A stretch of DNA of 64,000 nucleotides from JAJPKK01 sp963800215 (GCA_963800215.1 CAWCZY010000018.1:186001-250000); one strand, 5' to 3'. Shown: positions 1 to 10,046, counted from the first letter of the stretch. Made by a program: numbers and translations. The notes: generated from the sequence alone by a model not told the origin.

Positions 1-835
1 TCTGGGCCAGCACCTGCGGATCGATGAAGCGGGCGACGTAGAGATAGGTGTTGTCATAGCCGCGCAGCTTGGTGACCGCGCCGACGTAATTCGCGTCGCT
101 CAGGAACCCGACCTGCGGCAACCCCTCCGCCGCCTTCGCCAGCGTCTCCGGCGGCGGCACCGCCGGCGGCTGCAACCCCGGGGGCAGCTGGATATCCGCC
201 GTGAGGATGACGGTCTGATCCCCCGCGATCATCATCGCGGTCGGCAGGTCGCGCAGCGAGGCCTGGGCCTTGAAAAACTGGCGGAACCGCTCGCGGTCCT
301 GATCGAACAGAGGCTTCGCCCGGGACACGTCGATCGCCATGGCATCGGTGTCGGCACGGATCGACTGGGCGTGCTCGCGGATATAGGCGTCCGCCACGAT
401 GAGGGAGTTCTCCATCATCGAGCGGGCGCGGGCCGAAAACAGCTGATCGAGGCCGCGGTCGAGCGTTATGCTCGCCACCACCGCGACCATGATGGCCGGC
501 AAGGCGGCGATGACCGAGAACAAGGCGACGATCTGGACATGGAGCCGGGCGGCCGCCTTGCCCCGCCGCCGCGCCTGGAGGATGTGCCAGACCTCGCGAC
601 CGATGATGCCGAGAAGCAACAGCACCGCCAGCGTATTCACCCCGAGCAGCGTGACGACGACGTCATTGGTCGGGTTGATCGGGGTCAGGCCGGCCAGAAC
701 GATGAAGGTCGCGAACGCAGACAGCAAGGCGACGCCGACCGCCGCCGGCCCGAGGAGGCCGGTTGCAAATCGTGCCGGTTCGGCAGGCCCTTGAGCCGCC
801 TCGGCAACTAACGCATCTCCGGCCACTGCGGTCAT
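1..835 (-). CDS. ntrY: Nitrogen regulation sensor histidine kinase NtrY (partial, N-terminus)
   Basis: NtrY is the membrane sensor kinase of the NtrYX two-component system. Only the first 278 codons are present; the kinase half lies beyond position 1. The ATG at 835 is preceded by GGGAG. The translation has hydrophobic segments at about residues 27-50, 59-79 and 99-124, followed by a soluble stretch that should be the extracytoplasmic sensor region. It follows ntrC in the same direction, matching the dusB-ntrB-ntrC-ntrY-ntrX order of rhizobia. No HisKA or ATPase motif is inside the window, so the call rests on the membrane layout, the N-terminal sequence and the position. The reading frame is open throughout. 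Confidence 0.85.
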   Translation of the reverse strand, partial: MTAVAGDALVAEAAQGPAEPARFATGLLGPAAVGVALLSAFATFIVLAGLTPINPTNDVVVTLLGVNTLAVLLLLGIIGREVWHILQARRRGKAAARLHVQIVALFSVIAALPAIMVAVVASITLDRGLDQLFSARARSMMENSLIVADAYIREHAQSIRADTDAMAIDVSRAKPLFDQDRERFRQFFKAQASLRDLPTAMMIAGDQTVILTADIQLPPGLQPPAVPPPETLAKAAEGLPQVGFLSDANYVGAVTKLRGYDNTYLYVARFIDPQVLAQ

Positions 836-1108
836 CAACTCCCGTCTACCCCCAACGCCATTTGGCTAACCTGCACCACTGCGGCGGGAGAGCCGCTTCT
901 GATGCATAACTACAACAATGTTGCTGGATTGAGACATTTCCGCGGCACGTAACCGTCAAAAAAGTGCGGCTTTCCGGCAGATTTAAAGGTGGGCGCAGAT
1001 GTACCGCATGTTTCGATAAATCGCCTCACGAATTCAATAAGTTGGCGGCCAACCTGTCCCGCCCTCCGGCGGCGAAGAAGTCGAGGCGAGGCCGGTAAAA
1101 ATCCCAAA

Positions 1109-2554
<1,446 letters not shown>

Positions 2555-2564
2555 CGGCATCCTC

Positions 2565-3695
2565 TCAGGTTTCTCCGCCCGGCTCGGCGTCGTCACCCGT
2601 GAATTTGGGCATGAGCACGCGAAAGATGGTTCGTCTCGGTTGGGATTCGCATTCGATGATGCCGCCGTGGTCGCCGATGATCTTGGCCGCCAGCGCAAGT
2701 CCCAGTCCGCTGCCGGTCGGCTTGGTGGTCACGAACGGATCGAACAGATGCGGCATGAGGTCTTCGGTGACGCCCGGTCCGTTGTCCTTGATGCAGAACT
2801 CGAGCGGCAGCGACACCCGGGTCTTGCTCCCCGGCAGCGACAGGCGCACTCCCGGCCGGAACGCGGTCGTGAGCTGGATCTCGCCCTCGCCATGGTCCCC
2901 GATCGCCTCGGATGCATTCTTGACCAGGTTGAGGAACACCTGGATGAGCTGGTCGCGATTGGCGAGCACCGGAGGCAGCGAGGGATCGTAATCCTCCACG
3001 AAGCGGATGTGCCGCGCAAAGCCCGACTGCGCCAGCCGGCGCACGTGATCGAGCACGACATGGATGTTGACGGGCTCGCGTTCGACCGGACGTTCGTCGC
3101 TGAACACCTCCATGCGGTCGACCAGCTTGACGATGCGGTCGGCCTCGTCGCAGATCAGCCGCGTCAGCGCGCGATCGTCGTCGTTGACGGACTGCTCGAG
3201 CAGTTGCGCCGCGCCGCGGATGCCGGACAGCGGGTTCTTGATCTCATGGGCGAGCATCGCGGCGAGCGCGATCACCGAGCGCGCCGCCCCGCGATGGGTC
3301 AACTGGCGGTCCATCTTGTCGGCGATGGTGCGCTGCTGCAGCATGACGACGACGTGACCGGGCCGCTCCGGCACCGGGGCGACGTGCAGGTCGACCGCCC
3401 GCTCGCCCGGATTGCGCGGCATGCCGAGATCGACCTTGTACTCGTTGACGGCCGCGCCGCGCTGGCGGACCTGCTCGATCAGCGCCAGCAGCGGGCTGCC
3501 GAACGGAACGAGATCGCGCAGCGAATGCCGGCGCAGCATCATCACCGAAATATCGAAGAAGTCTTCGGCAGCCACGTTGGCGTCGATGATCTTGGCATCG
3601 GGGCCGATCACGACGACCGCGTGCGGCAGCGAATTGAGCACCGCTTCAGCGGCACCGATGGAGGTGGGCGCGTTGCGGCTTCCGGCAAGGCTCAT
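2565..3695 (-). CDS. ntrB: Nitrogen regulation sensor histidine kinase NtrB
   Basis: NtrB is the cytoplasmic kinase/phosphatase partner of NtrC; in the family its activity is set by PII proteins. The 376-residue product has an N-terminal PAS-like sensor region (about residues 15-120), then a HisKA domain with phosphoacceptor His150 in LAHEIKNPLSG. A GHKL ATPase domain follows, with an N box (VFLNLVKNASEA), a G1 box (IKDNGPGV) and a G2 box (GSGLGLALA). No membrane segment is seen, as expected. The start ATG overlaps the dusB stop in an ATGA arrangement (3692-3695), implying translational coupling. An in-frame ATG at 3710 is an alternative start. The gene is intact. Confidence 0.96.
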   Translation of the reverse strand: MSLAGSRNAPTSIGAAEAVLNSLPHAVVVIGPDAKIIDANVAAEDFFDISVMMLRRHSLRDLVPFGSPLLALIEQVRQRGAAVNEYKVDLGMPRNPGERAVDLHVAPVPERPGHVVVMLQQRTIADKMDRQLTHRGAARSVIALAAMLAHEIKNPLSGIRGAAQLLEQSVNDDDRALTRLICDEADRIVKLVDRMEVFSDERPVEREPVNIHVVLDHVRRLAQSGFARHIRFVEDYDPSLPPVLANRDQLIQVFLNLVKNASEAIGDHGEGEIQLTTAFRPGVRLSLPGSKTRVSLPLEFCIKDNGPGVTEDLMPHLFDPFVTTKPTGSGLGLALAAKIIGDHGGIIECESQPRRTIFRVLMPKFTGDDAEPGGET

Positions 3696-4726
3696 GCGGC
3701 CGCCCTCCATGCCATGGCGTCGAAGGTTTCGTCGAGGCGGCGCTCGGTCTCGCGCCGGTCCGGCGCGGTCAGTACGTGGCGACGCCATTGCTTGCGCGCA
3801 TCCTCGCCCGCTCCCGCGGTCGCCGCGGCCGCATCGAGGGCCCAGCCGACATGCTTGCGCGCGTGCTTGAGGCCGATGCGCTCGCCGTGATGACCGAGCA
3901 TTTCGTCATAGAGGGCGAAGATGATGTCGCGCTGGACGGGAAGCGGCGGCGCCGTCTCCTGGCGGCCGGTGGCGAGGTATCGCGCGAGCTGGCCGGGAAA
4001 CCACGGACGCCCCTGGGCGGCGCGTCCGACCATGACGCCGTCGGCGCCGGAGCGTGCCAGCGCTTCCCTGCAGCGCTCGAAGCCGTTGATGTCGCCATTA
4101 ACCACCACCGGAATGGAAACCGCCGCCTTGACCGCACGCACCGCATCCCAATCGGCATGGCCGGTGTAGAACTGGCAGCGGGTGCGGCCGTGGACGGTGA
4201 CGAGCTTGACGCCCGCCGCCTGCGCCCGCCGCGCCAGTTCCGGCGCGTTGATGGAACCGTGGTCCCAGCCAAGCCGCATTTTCAAGGTCACGGGAACGTC
4301 GACCGCGGCGACCGTGGCATCGATGAGGGCGACGGCATGATCGAGGTCGCGCATCAGCGCCGAGCCGGCCTCGCCATTGGTGACATGCTTGGCGGGGCAT
4401 CCCATGTTGATGTCGATGATCTCGGCGCCCTCCCCGGCCGCGATGCGGGCGCCTTCGGCCATCCAGCGGGTTTCGCAGCCCGCGATTTGCACCACATGGC
4501 GGCCGACCCCCGGCGCTTCCAGCCGCAGGCGCGCATTGCGCTTGCCCGCCGCGAGCGCCGCGCAGGCCGTCATCTCCGATATGACAAGGCCGGCACCGAG
4601 CCGGGCCGCCAAGCGGCGGAACGGTGCATCGGTGACGCCTGACATCGGCGCCAGCACCACGGGATTAGCGAGGCGAACGCTTCCAATCGCAATTGTGGAA
4701 AATGATTGGGCGGGGGTCACGTCCAT
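3692..4726 (-). CDS. dusB: tRNA-dihydrouridine synthase DusB (NifR3 family)
   Basis: This FMN enzyme reduces uridine to dihydrouridine in tRNA. The 344-residue TIM-barrel protein shows the family motifs APMSGVTDAPFRR near the N-terminus, DINMGCPAKHVTN with the catalytic Cys, LKMRLGWD, VTVHGRTRCQFYTG and VVVNGDI, and the flavin phosphate region DGVMVGRAAQGRPW. It is first in the ntr operon, the classical nifR3-ntrB-ntrC arrangement, and overlaps ntrB by four bases. The start at 4726 (MDVTPAQ) matches the family N-terminus; an in-frame ATG at 4759 is possible. A candidate promoter lies at 4768-4795, and ispDF is transcribed away on the other strand. Confidence 0.95.
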   Translation of the reverse strand: MDVTPAQSFSTIAIGSVRLANPVVLAPMSGVTDAPFRRLAARLGAGLVISEMTACAALAAGKRNARLRLEAPGVGRHVVQIAGCETRWMAEGARIAAGEGAEIIDINMGCPAKHVTNGEAGSALMRDLDHAVALIDATVAAVDVPVTLKMRLGWDHGSINAPELARRAQAAGVKLVTVHGRTRCQFYTGHADWDAVRAVKAAVSIPVVVNGDINGFERCREALARSGADGVMVGRAAQGRPWFPGQLARYLATGRQETAPPLPVQRDIIFALYDEMLGHHGERIGLKHARKHVGWALDAAAATAGAGEDARKQWRRHVLTAPDRRETERRLDETFDAMAWRAAA

Positions 4727-4767
4727 CCTGTCATGCCTAGAACTTAGGCGAATGCTCATTTGCATAC

Positions 4768-4795
4768 AGTTTAGCCAAAGCCAAGCAAGATGCAA
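4768..4795 (-). promoter_or_regulatory. Candidate promoter of the dusB-ntr operon
   Basis: On the minus strand a TTGCAT hexamer (4790-4795) and a TAAACT hexamer (4768-4773) are separated by 16 bases. This would place a start about 35 bases before the dusB ATG. The same TTGCAT box is used by the stronger candidates for rpsB and rpsF in this window. Matches to the sigma-70 consensus are partial, so this is a prediction. Confidence 0.3.
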
Positions 4796-4896
4796 GTGCT
4801 GCACTGCAATATATGATTGAAGCCGGGGACAACAAACGGGGGGCTATCCGACCGGCCCTCAACGGGGCTACACCACCTGCGATCAGAGGGCAGGCG

Positions 4897-6084
4897 ATGC
4901 AGGGCGAAGCGGCAGCGACGGTGGCGGTGGTTGTGGTCGCGGCCGGGCGCGGAACCCGCGTCGGAGGCGATGCGCCTAAGCAATACCGCACCGTCCACGG
5001 CGCCCCCGTCATCAGTCATACATTGCGCCTGTTTGCAACCCATCCCCAAGTCGGAATGGTCCAGCCGGTGATCCACCGCGACGATATCGCGCGGTTTGGC
5101 GCAGCCGCGGCGGGACTGCATCTGCGCGATCCCGTGTTCGGCGGCGCAACGAGACAGGTCTCGGTGCGCGCCGGGCTCGAGGCGCTGGAGCGGGACCGGC
5201 CGCGCATCGTGCTGGTTCACGATGCCGCCCGCCCGTTCGCCTCCCCTGCCCTGATCTCGCGTGCCATCGCCGCGGGCGCGGCGGGCGCCGCCATTCCCGG
5301 CCTGGCGCCGACCGACACCGTCAAGGCCATCGACGCCGCCGGACACGTGGTCGATACCCTCGACCGCAATCGCCTGCGCGCGGTGCAGACCCCGCAGGCC
5401 TTCGATTTCGACGCCCTGCTGGCGGCGCACCGGCGTGCGCGCGCGGCCGGCCGCGACGATTTCACCGACGATGCCGCGCTCGCGGAATGGGCGGGCATGG
5501 CGGTCGGCGTATTCGAGGGCGAAAGCGCCAACATCAAGCTGACCACGGAAGAGGACTTCGCCCGCATCGCCGCCGCGGAACTCGCGGCGCTGGGCGACAT
5601 CCGCACCGCCACCGGCTACGACGTGCATTCGTTCGGTGACGGCGACCATGTCTGGCTGGGCGGGGTGCGCATCCCCTTCGACCGCGGGCTCACCGGCTAT
5701 TCCGACGCCGACGCGCCGCTCCATGCGCTGGTCGACGCCATTCTCGGTGCGCTGGCCGACGGCGACATCGGCTCGCATTTTCCGCCCGGCGATCCGCAGT
5801 GGAAAGGCGCAAGCTCGGACCGCTTCCTCGCCTTTGCGGCGGAGCGCGTGCGGCGGCGCGGCGGCCGCATCGCCCATCTCGACATCACCATCATCTGCGA
5901 GGCACCGCGGATCGGGCCGCACCGCGACGCCATGCGCGCGCGCATCGCCGCGGTCGCCGGCGTCGACCTCGACCGCGTCGCGGTCAAGGCGACCACCAAC
6001 GAGAAGCTCGGCTTCATCGGCCGCAGCGAGGGGATCGCCGCCATGGCGACCGCAACCGTCCGGCTGCCGGCCGGGCGGCCATGA
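4897..6084 (+). CDS. ispDF: Bifunctional MEP-pathway enzyme IspDF
   Basis: This fusion catalyses two steps of the MEP isoprenoid pathway: CTP-dependent cytidylylation of methylerythritol phosphate (IspD) and formation of methylerythritol cyclodiphosphate (IspF). Residues 1 to about 230 form the IspD domain with the nucleotide loop AAGRGTRVGGDAPKQY and the VHDAARPF motif. The IspF domain follows, with metal ligands in GYDVHSFG, the SDADAPLHALVDA helix, GDIGSHFPP and the KATTNEKLG motif. The fusion is common in alphaproteobacteria. The start at 4897 has AGAGGG just upstream. The stop overlaps the cinA start (ATGA, 6081-6084). Dxr, an earlier enzyme of this pathway, is encoded at 43020-44244. 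Confidence 0.96.
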   Translation: MQGEAAATVAVVVVAAGRGTRVGGDAPKQYRTVHGAPVISHTLRLFATHPQVGMVQPVIHRDDIARFGAAAAGLHLRDPVFGGATRQVSVRAGLEALERDRPRIVLVHDAARPFASPALISRAIAAGAAGAAIPGLAPTDTVKAIDAAGHVVDTLDRNRLRAVQTPQAFDFDALLAAHRRARAAGRDDFTDDAALAEWAGMAVGVFEGESANIKLTTEEDFARIAAAELAALGDIRTATGYDVHSFGDGDHVWLGGVRIPFDRGLTGYSDADAPLHALVDAILGALADGDIGSHFPPGDPQWKGASSDRFLAFAAERVRRRGGRIAHLDITIICEAPRIGPHRDAMRARIAAVAGVDLDRVAVKATTNEKLGFIGRSEGIAAMATATVRLPAGRP

Positions 6085-6605
6085 TCGGCGACGACCTCGC
6101 CCGCGCCGCTGCCCGCGTGCTGGAGCGCTGCCGCGCCCGCGGGCTGACGGTCGCGACCGCGGAATCCTGCACCGGCGGCCTGGTCGCCGGCGCGCTCACC
6201 GAGATCGCGGGGTCGTCGGACGTGGTCGACCGCGGCTTCGTCACCTATTCCAACGCGGCCAAGCAGGCGATGCTCGGCGTCCCCGCCGCGATCCTGGATC
6301 GCCACGGCGCGGTGAGCCGCGAGACCGCCGAGGCGATGGCGCGGGGCGCGCTCGCCCACGCGCCGGTCGATCTCGCGGTCGCCATCACCGGCATCGCCGG
6401 ACCCGGCGGCGGCAACGCCGAGAAGCCGGTCGGCCTCGTGCATTTCGCCGCCGCCGCGCGGAACGGACGGCTCATCCATCGCGAGAAGCGGTTCGGCGAT
6501 GTCGGACGCGGCGAGGTGCGGCGGCTGTCGGTGGCGGAGGCGCTGGCGATGCTGGAGCTGCTTGTGGGAGACGAGGCGGGCAGATTGGGTAAGCGGACCG
6601 GCTGA
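6081..6605 (+). CDS. CinA C-terminal family protein / nicotinamide-nucleotide amidase (PncC-like)
   Basis: This 174-residue protein corresponds to the stand-alone C-terminal domain of CinA. Characterised members (PncC) deamidate nicotinamide mononucleotide in NAD salvage. Family motifs are visible: TAESCTGGLVAGALTE near residue 25, GFVTYSNAAKQAMLGV, AVSRETAEAMARGA, and VAITGIAGPGGG with the KPVGLVHFA strand. The N-terminal MoaB-like domain of full CinA is absent, which is usual for this subfamily. It overlaps the ispDF stop by four bases, so the two are probably translationally coupled. The gene is intact. Enzymatic activity is inferred from the family only. Confidence 0.9.
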   Translation: MIGDDLARAAARVLERCRARGLTVATAESCTGGLVAGALTEIAGSSDVVDRGFVTYSNAAKQAMLGVPAAILDRHGAVSRETAEAMARGALAHAPVDLAVAITGIAGPGGGNAEKPVGLVHFAAAARNGRLIHREKRFGDVGRGEVRRLSVAEALAMLELLVGDEAGRLGKRTG

Positions 6606-6793
6606 CCGGCGATCGGCAGGTCGGAGATGGGGTCCGAAGGAAGCCATGCCGAAGGTCAGGCCTCGATCTGCCAGTCGAATATCCCCAACAAAAAACCTGG
6701 GGTATTGCCCCGAGCTTTTGGATCAGGCGCTGGTGATTTGACTGGTCGCAGCCTTATCATCGCCGCACAGACGAGCCTGGAGAGCGAGCGGCA

Positions 6794-7243
6794 ATGCGAT
6801 TCAGTTGGGCCGGCCTGATCCTAGCGCCGTTGCTGGTGCCGGTGATATTCAGCGCGGCGCTGGCATCCTTCCAAAGCGACTGGCCGGTGCTGTCGTTTCT
6901 GCTACCGCTGGCCCTGGGTTGCATCGTGTCCTACGGCATCACGATATTCCTCTTCCTGCCCTGCCTGTTTCTGCTCTCTCGGTGGCGGCCAATGACCGGC
7001 GTCAAGGTCTGCTTGCTGGGACTGGTGCTGGGCGCGGCTGTGTTCGTCCCGGTGACCTGGGTGGAATGGAAGAGCAGCGGCCCCGATTCTGGCCCACCGA
7101 CTGAGGGCTTCTTGGAGTTCTTCGTGCGCTGGGCCGCCGATCCAATGACGGCGGTACTTCCGCTGGCCGGGCTGATAACGGCAGGGCTGTACTGGTGGCT
7201 GGGAACGTGGCGGCGCGGTCGGTCGATAGCCGCGCAGGAATAG
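6794..7243 (+). CDS. Hypothetical inner-membrane protein
   Basis: I do not recognise this family. The 149-residue product is very hydrophobic, with four likely membrane segments at about residues 5-25, 33-58, 68-92 and 118-136. A short polar stretch rich in Ser, Gly and Pro lies between the last two, and the C-terminus is basic (WRRGRSIAAQE). There is no cleavable signal peptide. It lies alone between cinA and the vapBC pair, with about 190 non-coding bases before it. Continuous coding character and the membrane pattern argue that it is real. No function can be assigned. Confidence 0.65.
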   Translation: MRFSWAGLILAPLLVPVIFSAALASFQSDWPVLSFLLPLALGCIVSYGITIFLFLPCLFLLSRWRPMTGVKVCLLGLVLGAAVFVPVTWVEWKSSGPDSGPPTEGFLEFFVRWAADPMTAVLPLAGLITAGLYWWLGTWRRGRSIAAQE

Positions 7244-7337
7244 CCACCACTGAACGTCCGCTATTGGATCGGTGAGAGCCGGTCGAATATGTCAGCGTCG
7301 GCTTCCACAGAGGCAGTCGCTCCGGCTCCGTCACACT

Positions 7338-7374
7338 TTGACATATGTCCGCTCCAGTGATATGTCGGGACATA
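7338..7374 (+). promoter_or_regulatory. vapBC promoter with two overlapping operator palindromes
   Basis: A perfect -35 box TTGACA (7338-7343) overlaps the palindrome GACATATGTC (7340-7349). Seventeen bases further on, a TATGTC hexamer stands in the -10 position and is the left half of a second palindrome, TATGTC-GG-GACATA (7361-7374). The two operators share the half-site GACATA. This fits autorepression by the ribbon-helix-helix antitoxin encoded immediately downstream. Transcription would begin at or next to the antitoxin ATG at 7374, suggesting a leaderless message. The repeats are seen directly; the regulation is inferred. Confidence 0.55.
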
Positions 7375-7649
7375 TGCCTGAGCGCACCACCGTTCGACTT
7401 CCCGAAGACCTTCTCAAGCGGGCGAAGCGCAAGGCTGCCGCCGAAGGCCGCACCCTTACGTCGTTGATTGCTGATGGGCTGCGATTGGTCACAGCCGAAA
7501 ATCGGAAAACCACGAAGTCGAGACGCGTCATGCCTCGGGTAAGCAAGGCGGTCGGCGGCCCCATGCCGGGGTTCGAGCTGACCGAATTGCCGGTGCTCCA
7601 GGAGATGGACGATCTGGAATATATTCGGCGGATGAAGCAATTCGAATGA
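7374..7649 (+). CDS. vapB: Ribbon-helix-helix antitoxin (VapB-like)
   Basis: Antitoxin of a type II toxin-antitoxin pair. The 91-residue product starts with a ribbon-helix-helix DNA-binding pattern (residues 3-35: TTVRLPEDLLKRAKRKA, then a second helix TLTSLIADGLR). A charged C-terminal tail follows that should wrap the toxin. The start at 7374 was chosen because the binding domain begins immediately after it; an ATG at 7362 is in frame but falls inside the operator/-10 region. No convincing ribosome site is seen, consistent with a leaderless transcript. The stop overlaps the toxin start (ATGA, 7646-7649). The assignment rests on the fold pattern and the paired PIN-domain gene. Confidence 0.85.
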   Translation: MPERTTVRLPEDLLKRAKRKAAAEGRTLTSLIADGLRLVTAENRKTTKSRRVMPRVSKAVGGPMPGFELTELPVLQEMDDLEYIRRMKQFE

Positions 7650-8086
7650 TCTTGCCGGATGTAAACATCCTGATCTACGCCTTTCGCGCCGATCTGCCGC
7701 ATCATGCGGTATGCCGTTCGTGGCTTGCGGAGGTGGTGTCGAGCGATGCCCGATTCGGCCTGTCGCTTATGGTATTGAGCGCGGTCGTTCGGATCACGAC
7801 GAATCCTCGCGCCTTCAAGGCACCGAGCGCAATCGAGGAGGCGTTCGGGTTTTGCGAAGACCTCCTCGGGCAACCCCACTGTCAGGTCGTGGAGCCCGGT
7901 GAGCGCCACTGGGATATCTTCCGGCGCCTCTGCATCGAGACCGACACGCGCGGGTCGCGAGTGAGCGATGCCTGGTTTGCAGCACTTGCCATTGAATGGG
8001 GCTGCGAGTGGATCACACTCGATCGCGACTACGCGCGATTCCCGGGACTCGCATGGCAAGTGCCGGCGGCCCGGCCAACGGCGTGA
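7646..8086 (+). CDS. vapC: PIN-domain ribonuclease toxin (VapC-like)
   Basis: Toxin partner of the preceding antitoxin; VapC toxins are magnesium-dependent RNases that cleave tRNA or rRNA. The 146-residue PIN domain carries acidic active-site residues in the expected places: Asp5 in MILPDVNILIYAF, Asp in SRVSDAWFAALA and Asp in ITLDRDYARF near the C-terminus. Length is normal for the family. Its ATG lies within the last codons of vapB, so the pair is translationally coupled and the antitoxin is made first. A weak hairpin followed by six T residues (8114-8135) may end the transcript. The gene appears intact and potentially active. Confidence 0.9.
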   Translation: MILPDVNILIYAFRADLPHHAVCRSWLAEVVSSDARFGLSLMVLSAVVRITTNPRAFKAPSAIEEAFGFCEDLLGQPHCQVVEPGERHWDIFRRLCIETDTRGSRVSDAWFAALAIEWGCEWITLDRDYARFPGLAWQVPAARPTA

Positions 8087-8087
8087 A

Positions 8088-8135
8088 ACGGGAATACTCC
8101 CGTGAATGCCCATCGCCCAAAGGCGTAAATTTTTT
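8088..8135 (+). terminator. Candidate terminator after vapBC
   Basis: Two short hairpins follow the vapC stop: ACGGGA/TCCCGT with a 4-base loop (8088-8103), and CGCC/GGCG with a 4-base loop (8114-8125). The second is followed by TAAATTTTTT. The run of T residues is typical of an intrinsic terminator, but the adjacent stem has only four base pairs, so the call is tentative. Confidence 0.4.
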
Positions 8136-8154
8136 CGGATCGCTCAAGGCTGGG

Positions 8155-8541
8155 CTAGCGGCCGGTCGGCACCTGCAGCGGAGCGCAATTCCTGCCGCCG
8201 CCCATAAGGCAATCCTCCTGACGGGAAATCTCGACCAGTTTCGTCAATAAAAAGTAGCCGCCGACGCAGACCAACGCGAGGACCGCCAGGTTGATCAGGA
8301 CGCCAAGGTCCGACAGGCCCTGATAACCGCGATGGTCCTTGCCGTGCCGTTGCGCCGACCGGGCCGGGTTGCCGGTTCGATCGTCGGTCGAAGGCTCCCC
8401 CGCGCCGTCCAAATCCCGGCCGGCGGCGAGCTGCTCTTTCCACCGTTCGACGACGCCAACGGCCTTCGCCGGCGCTCCGCGGCCGGCCCCGTGGGCCGCG
8501 GTCGCGGCTCTCGTGTCGTCGATACGGCGTCGATTGCCCAT
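8155..8541 (-). CDS. Small hypothetical membrane-anchored protein
   Basis: The 128-residue product has a hydrophilic, basic N-terminal half and one clear transmembrane segment at about residues 81-101 (VLINLAVLALVCVGGYFLL). A short tail carries two Cys residues (DCLMGGGRNCAPLQVP). It looks like a conserved hypothetical protein of bradyrhizobia, judged from memory rather than a search. The N-terminal start is uncertain; the conserved part begins near the membrane segment. It lies downstream of the COQ10-like gene in the same direction and could be its operon partner. No function is known to me. Confidence 0.6.
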   Translation of the reverse strand: MGNRRRIDDTRAATAAHGAGRGAPAKAVGVVERWKEQLAAGRDLDGAGEPSTDDRTGNPARSAQRHGKDHRGYQGLSDLGVLINLAVLALVCVGGYFLLTKLVEISRQEDCLMGGGRNCAPLQVPTGR

Positions 8542-8620
8542 GGCGTGCGGCCTCTCCCGCTTTTCTATCCTTTTTCGGACCGGCAGTCAGCAGCTTTGCG
8601 AACGAGCCCGGAGGCCACGG

Positions 8621-9091
8621 TCACGCCGTGCCCGCCCGTCCAAATACCAGGTCGGCGCGGTGTTCGAAGGCGGAGGCGAAGCGGCGGAAGGCGGCGTCGA
8701 ACATGGCGCCCATGAGAAGGCCCAGGGTGCGGCTCTTGAACTCGTAGGCGATGAAGAACTCGACGTCGCATGTCGCCTCGCCTGTCTCCGCGGCCGGATG
8801 GAAATGCCACTGGTTCTCCATCCGGCTGAACGGGCCGTCGAGATATTCGACCAGGATCTGCAGGCGCTCGCGGTCGAGGGTGACGCGGCTGGTGAAGGTT
8901 TCCTTTATCAGCTTGTAGGCGACCGTCATCTGGGCGACGACCACCTCGCGGTCGCCGTCCTTGGTGCGCCGCATCACCCGCATCGCCCGGCACAGCGGCA
9001 CGAATTCGGGATAGCGCTCGACGTCGGCGACGAGGTCGAACATCTCGGCGGCGGAGTGCCCAACGCGGCGCTTGGTGGAGAATTGCGGCAT
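8621..9091 (-). CDS. COQ10/RatA-like START-domain protein
   Basis: Members of this family bind ubiquinone-type lipids (COQ10) or, in enterobacteria, are called RatA. The 156-residue product aligns with the family from MPQFSTKRRVGHSAAEMFD through VADVERYPEFVPLCRAMRV to the C-terminal helix FRRFASAFEHRADLVFG. That is a full START/SRPBCC fold with the typical long C-terminal helix. It lies three bases after the lipA stop, in the same direction, a pairing common in alphaproteobacteria. A role in respiratory quinone function is inferred; the toxin activity claimed for RatA should not be assumed. The gene is intact. Confidence 0.88.
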   Translation of the reverse strand: MPQFSTKRRVGHSAAEMFDLVADVERYPEFVPLCRAMRVMRRTKDGDREVVVAQMTVAYKLIKETFTSRVTLDRERLQILVEYLDGPFSRMENQWHFHPAAETGEATCDVEFFIAYEFKSRTLGLLMGAMFDAAFRRFASAFEHRADLVFGRAGTA

Positions 9092-9094
9092 GTA

Positions 9095-10046
9095 TCAGCG
9101 GTGCGCGGCGCGGGCGGTGCGCAGGCGCGCGAAGTCGTCGCCGGCGTGGTGCGAGGAGCGCGTCAGCGGCGACGCCGCGACCATCAGGAAGCCCTTGGCA
9201 TAGGCGATCGTCTCGTAGGACTTGAATTCCTCGGGCGTCACGTAGCGCACCACCGGATGATGCTTGCGGCTCGGCTGCAGGTACTGGCCGATGGTGAGGA
9301 AATCGACATCGGCGGAACGCAGATCGTCCATCACCTGGAGCACTTCGTTGCGCGTCTCGCCGAGCCCGACCATGATGCCGGACTTGGTGAACATCGCGGG
9401 ATCGCGCTCCTTCACCAGCTGCAGCAGACGGATCGAATGGAAATAGCGCGCGCCCGGCCGCACCGTCAGATAGAGCGACGGCACGGTTTCGAGATTGTGG
9501 TTGAACACGTCGGGCCGCGCCGCGACGACCGCCTCCGCGGCGCCGTCCTTGCGCAGGAAATCGGGGGTGAGCACCTCGATGGTGGTGGCCGCGCAGCGCG
9601 CCCGCACCGCACGGATCGACCGCGGCGAAATGGTCGGCGCCGCCGTCGGCGAGATCGTCGCGGTCGACCGAGGTGATGACGAGATGGGCGAGGCCGAGCT
9701 TGGCGGCGGCTTGCGCGACGTGTTCGGGCTCATGGGGATCGAGCGCGCCGGGCAGCCCGGTCTTGACGTTGCAGAACGCGCAGGCCCGCGTGCAGGTGTC
9801 CCCCATGATCATGAAGGTGGCATGCTTCTTGTCCCAGCATTCGCCGATATTGGGGCAGCCGGCCTCCTCGCACACGGTGTGCAGGCCGTGGGCGCGCACG
9901 ATGTCGCGGGTGTCCGCGTACCCCTTGGACACCGGCGCCCTGACCCTGATCCAGTCGGGCTTCGCGAGCGCCGGCGTGTCGGCGCGATGCGCCTTTTCCG
10001 GGTGCCGCGGCCGCGGGCCATTGACGGTGTCGAGCACGACGACCAT
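9095..10046 (-). CDS. lipA: Lipoyl synthase LipA (one frameshift)
   Basis: LipA is a radical-SAM enzyme that inserts two sulfurs into octanoyl groups on the lipoyl domains of PDH and related complexes. Both iron-sulfur motifs are visible: the auxiliary cluster in CEEAGCPNIGECW and the radical-SAM CxxxCxxC in CTRACAFC. The sequence continues through TSVDRDDLADGGADHFA, then shifts frame near 9621-9626 and resumes as TTIEVLTPDFLRKDG to the stop at 9095. One extra base explains the break; the corrected protein has about 316 residues. The start at 10046 has AGAGG seven bases upstream. The lipoate users pdhC and pdhB are encoded a few kilobases away. A consensus error is the likely cause of the shift. 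Confidence 0.9.

Noticed and set aside
7002..7640. 212-codon minus-strand frame across vapB
   Set aside because: Antisense to the antitoxin and its operator; no domain recognised.
8621..9091. A RatAB toxin-antitoxin module at the COQ10-like gene
   Set aside because: No RatB-like partner is present, and the pairing with lipA points to a quinone-related role.
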